This document shows positions 63,964-64,000 of a DNA stretch of 64,000 nucleotides, in pieces. Every line of letters begins with the position of its first letter. Position 1 is the stretch's first letter. Source of the stretch: Methylosinus sp. PW1 (GTDB taxonomy: Bacteria > Pseudomonadota > Alphaproteobacteria > Rhizobiales > Beijerinckiaceae). Location of the stretch: positions 62,001 to 126,000 of the forward strand of contig NZ_JQNK01000009.1 of NCBI RefSeq assembly GCF_000745215.1. The letters are read 5' to 3'. A program made the position numbers and the translations under genes. Under the pieces are notes generated by a model, which saw only the letters and a list, made by a program, of their open reading frames with translations, searched no databases and was not told the origin of the DNA.

Positions 63964-64000
63964 CCCTGATCTCCTTTTCATGCTCTCGGATCATGATCTC
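63935..64000 (-). CDS. DUF4160-like protein, C-terminal end only
   Basis: The last 21 codons of a frame entering from the right edge read EIMIREHEKEIRDAWRRHF plus a few residues to a TGA at 63935-63937. This E-x-x-I-x-E-H..AW..x-F pattern is the usual end of DUF4160 proteins, the normal upstream partner of DUF2442. It overlaps the DUF2442 start by 29 bases. Too short for certainty. Confidence 0.45.
   Translation of the reverse strand, partial: EIMIREHEKEIRDAWRRHFPG

Overview
This is a GC-rich, almost fully coding chromosomal window from an alphaproteobacterium. The gene content points to the Hyphomicrobiales (Rhizobiales): a dxr-cdsA-uppS-frr-pyrH block, a rimI/plsC/miaB/phoH/ybeY/corC block, a cpa/tad pilus locus with small Flp pilins, a FixJ-type regulator and a hopanoid-linked epimerase (hpnA). 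A Methylocystaceae/Beijerinckiaceae-like relative is my guess from gene style. No lineage-diagnostic gene (methane monooxygenase, rRNA) is present, so family level is inference.

Layout. 1-3.4 kb (minus): isoprenoid, phospholipid and translation housekeeping genes. 3.5-8.5 kb (minus): envelope genes (glycosyltransferase, secreted protein, hpnA, CDP-alcohol phosphatidyltransferase, Wza-like exporter). 8.7-10.2 kb: an orphan FixJ-like regulator with a clear terminator, divergent from a small exported protein. 10.3-18.6 kb (plus): nfuA, tsaB-rimI, plsC-miaB-phoH-ybeY-corC, interrupted by one strikingly AT-rich gene for an AvcD-type anti-phage cytidine deaminase on the minus strand. 18.6-22.3 kb: a vitamin B12 module, with a cobalamin riboswitch driving btuB and two uncharacterised genes. 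22.4-24.3 kb: a cupin and a succinate-semialdehyde dehydrogenase. 24.6-31.3 kb: the yejABEF peptide ABC importer, with a PIN-type toxin-antitoxin pair lodged between yejE and yejF. 31.4-36.8 kb: purine phosphorylase, MaoC, a second PIN toxin with an AbrB-type antitoxin, NlpC/P60, leucyl aminopeptidase and a FUSC-like exporter. 36.8-48.9 kb: the Flp/Tad pilus locus, with duplicated pilins and two TadE-like pseudopilins. 48.9-51.6 kb: phosphoglucomutase/phosphomannomutase, a candidate trans-acting small RNA with its own promoter and terminator, and cytochrome b561. 51.6-55.8 kb: DUF4261, then a tight operon of SAM methyltransferase, glycosyltransferase, divergent pterin-synthase-like protein and BchC-like dehydrogenase. 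55.9-58.5 kb: an OpgH-like glucosyltransferase, a coupled one-helix protein and a cupin. 58.8-60.8 kb: a CoA-transferase with a C-terminal extension. 61-63.7 kb: ffh-rpsP-rimM. The right edge holds a DUF2442/DUF4160-like pair.

Most likely to be new: the four-gene pterin-synthase-like/dehydrogenase/glycosyltransferase/methyltransferase operon; the B12-controlled pair beside btuB; the small RNA with C-rich loops; and the lone AvcD-type defence gene in a housekeeping block. Functions and families were assigned by reading motifs; no database search was run.
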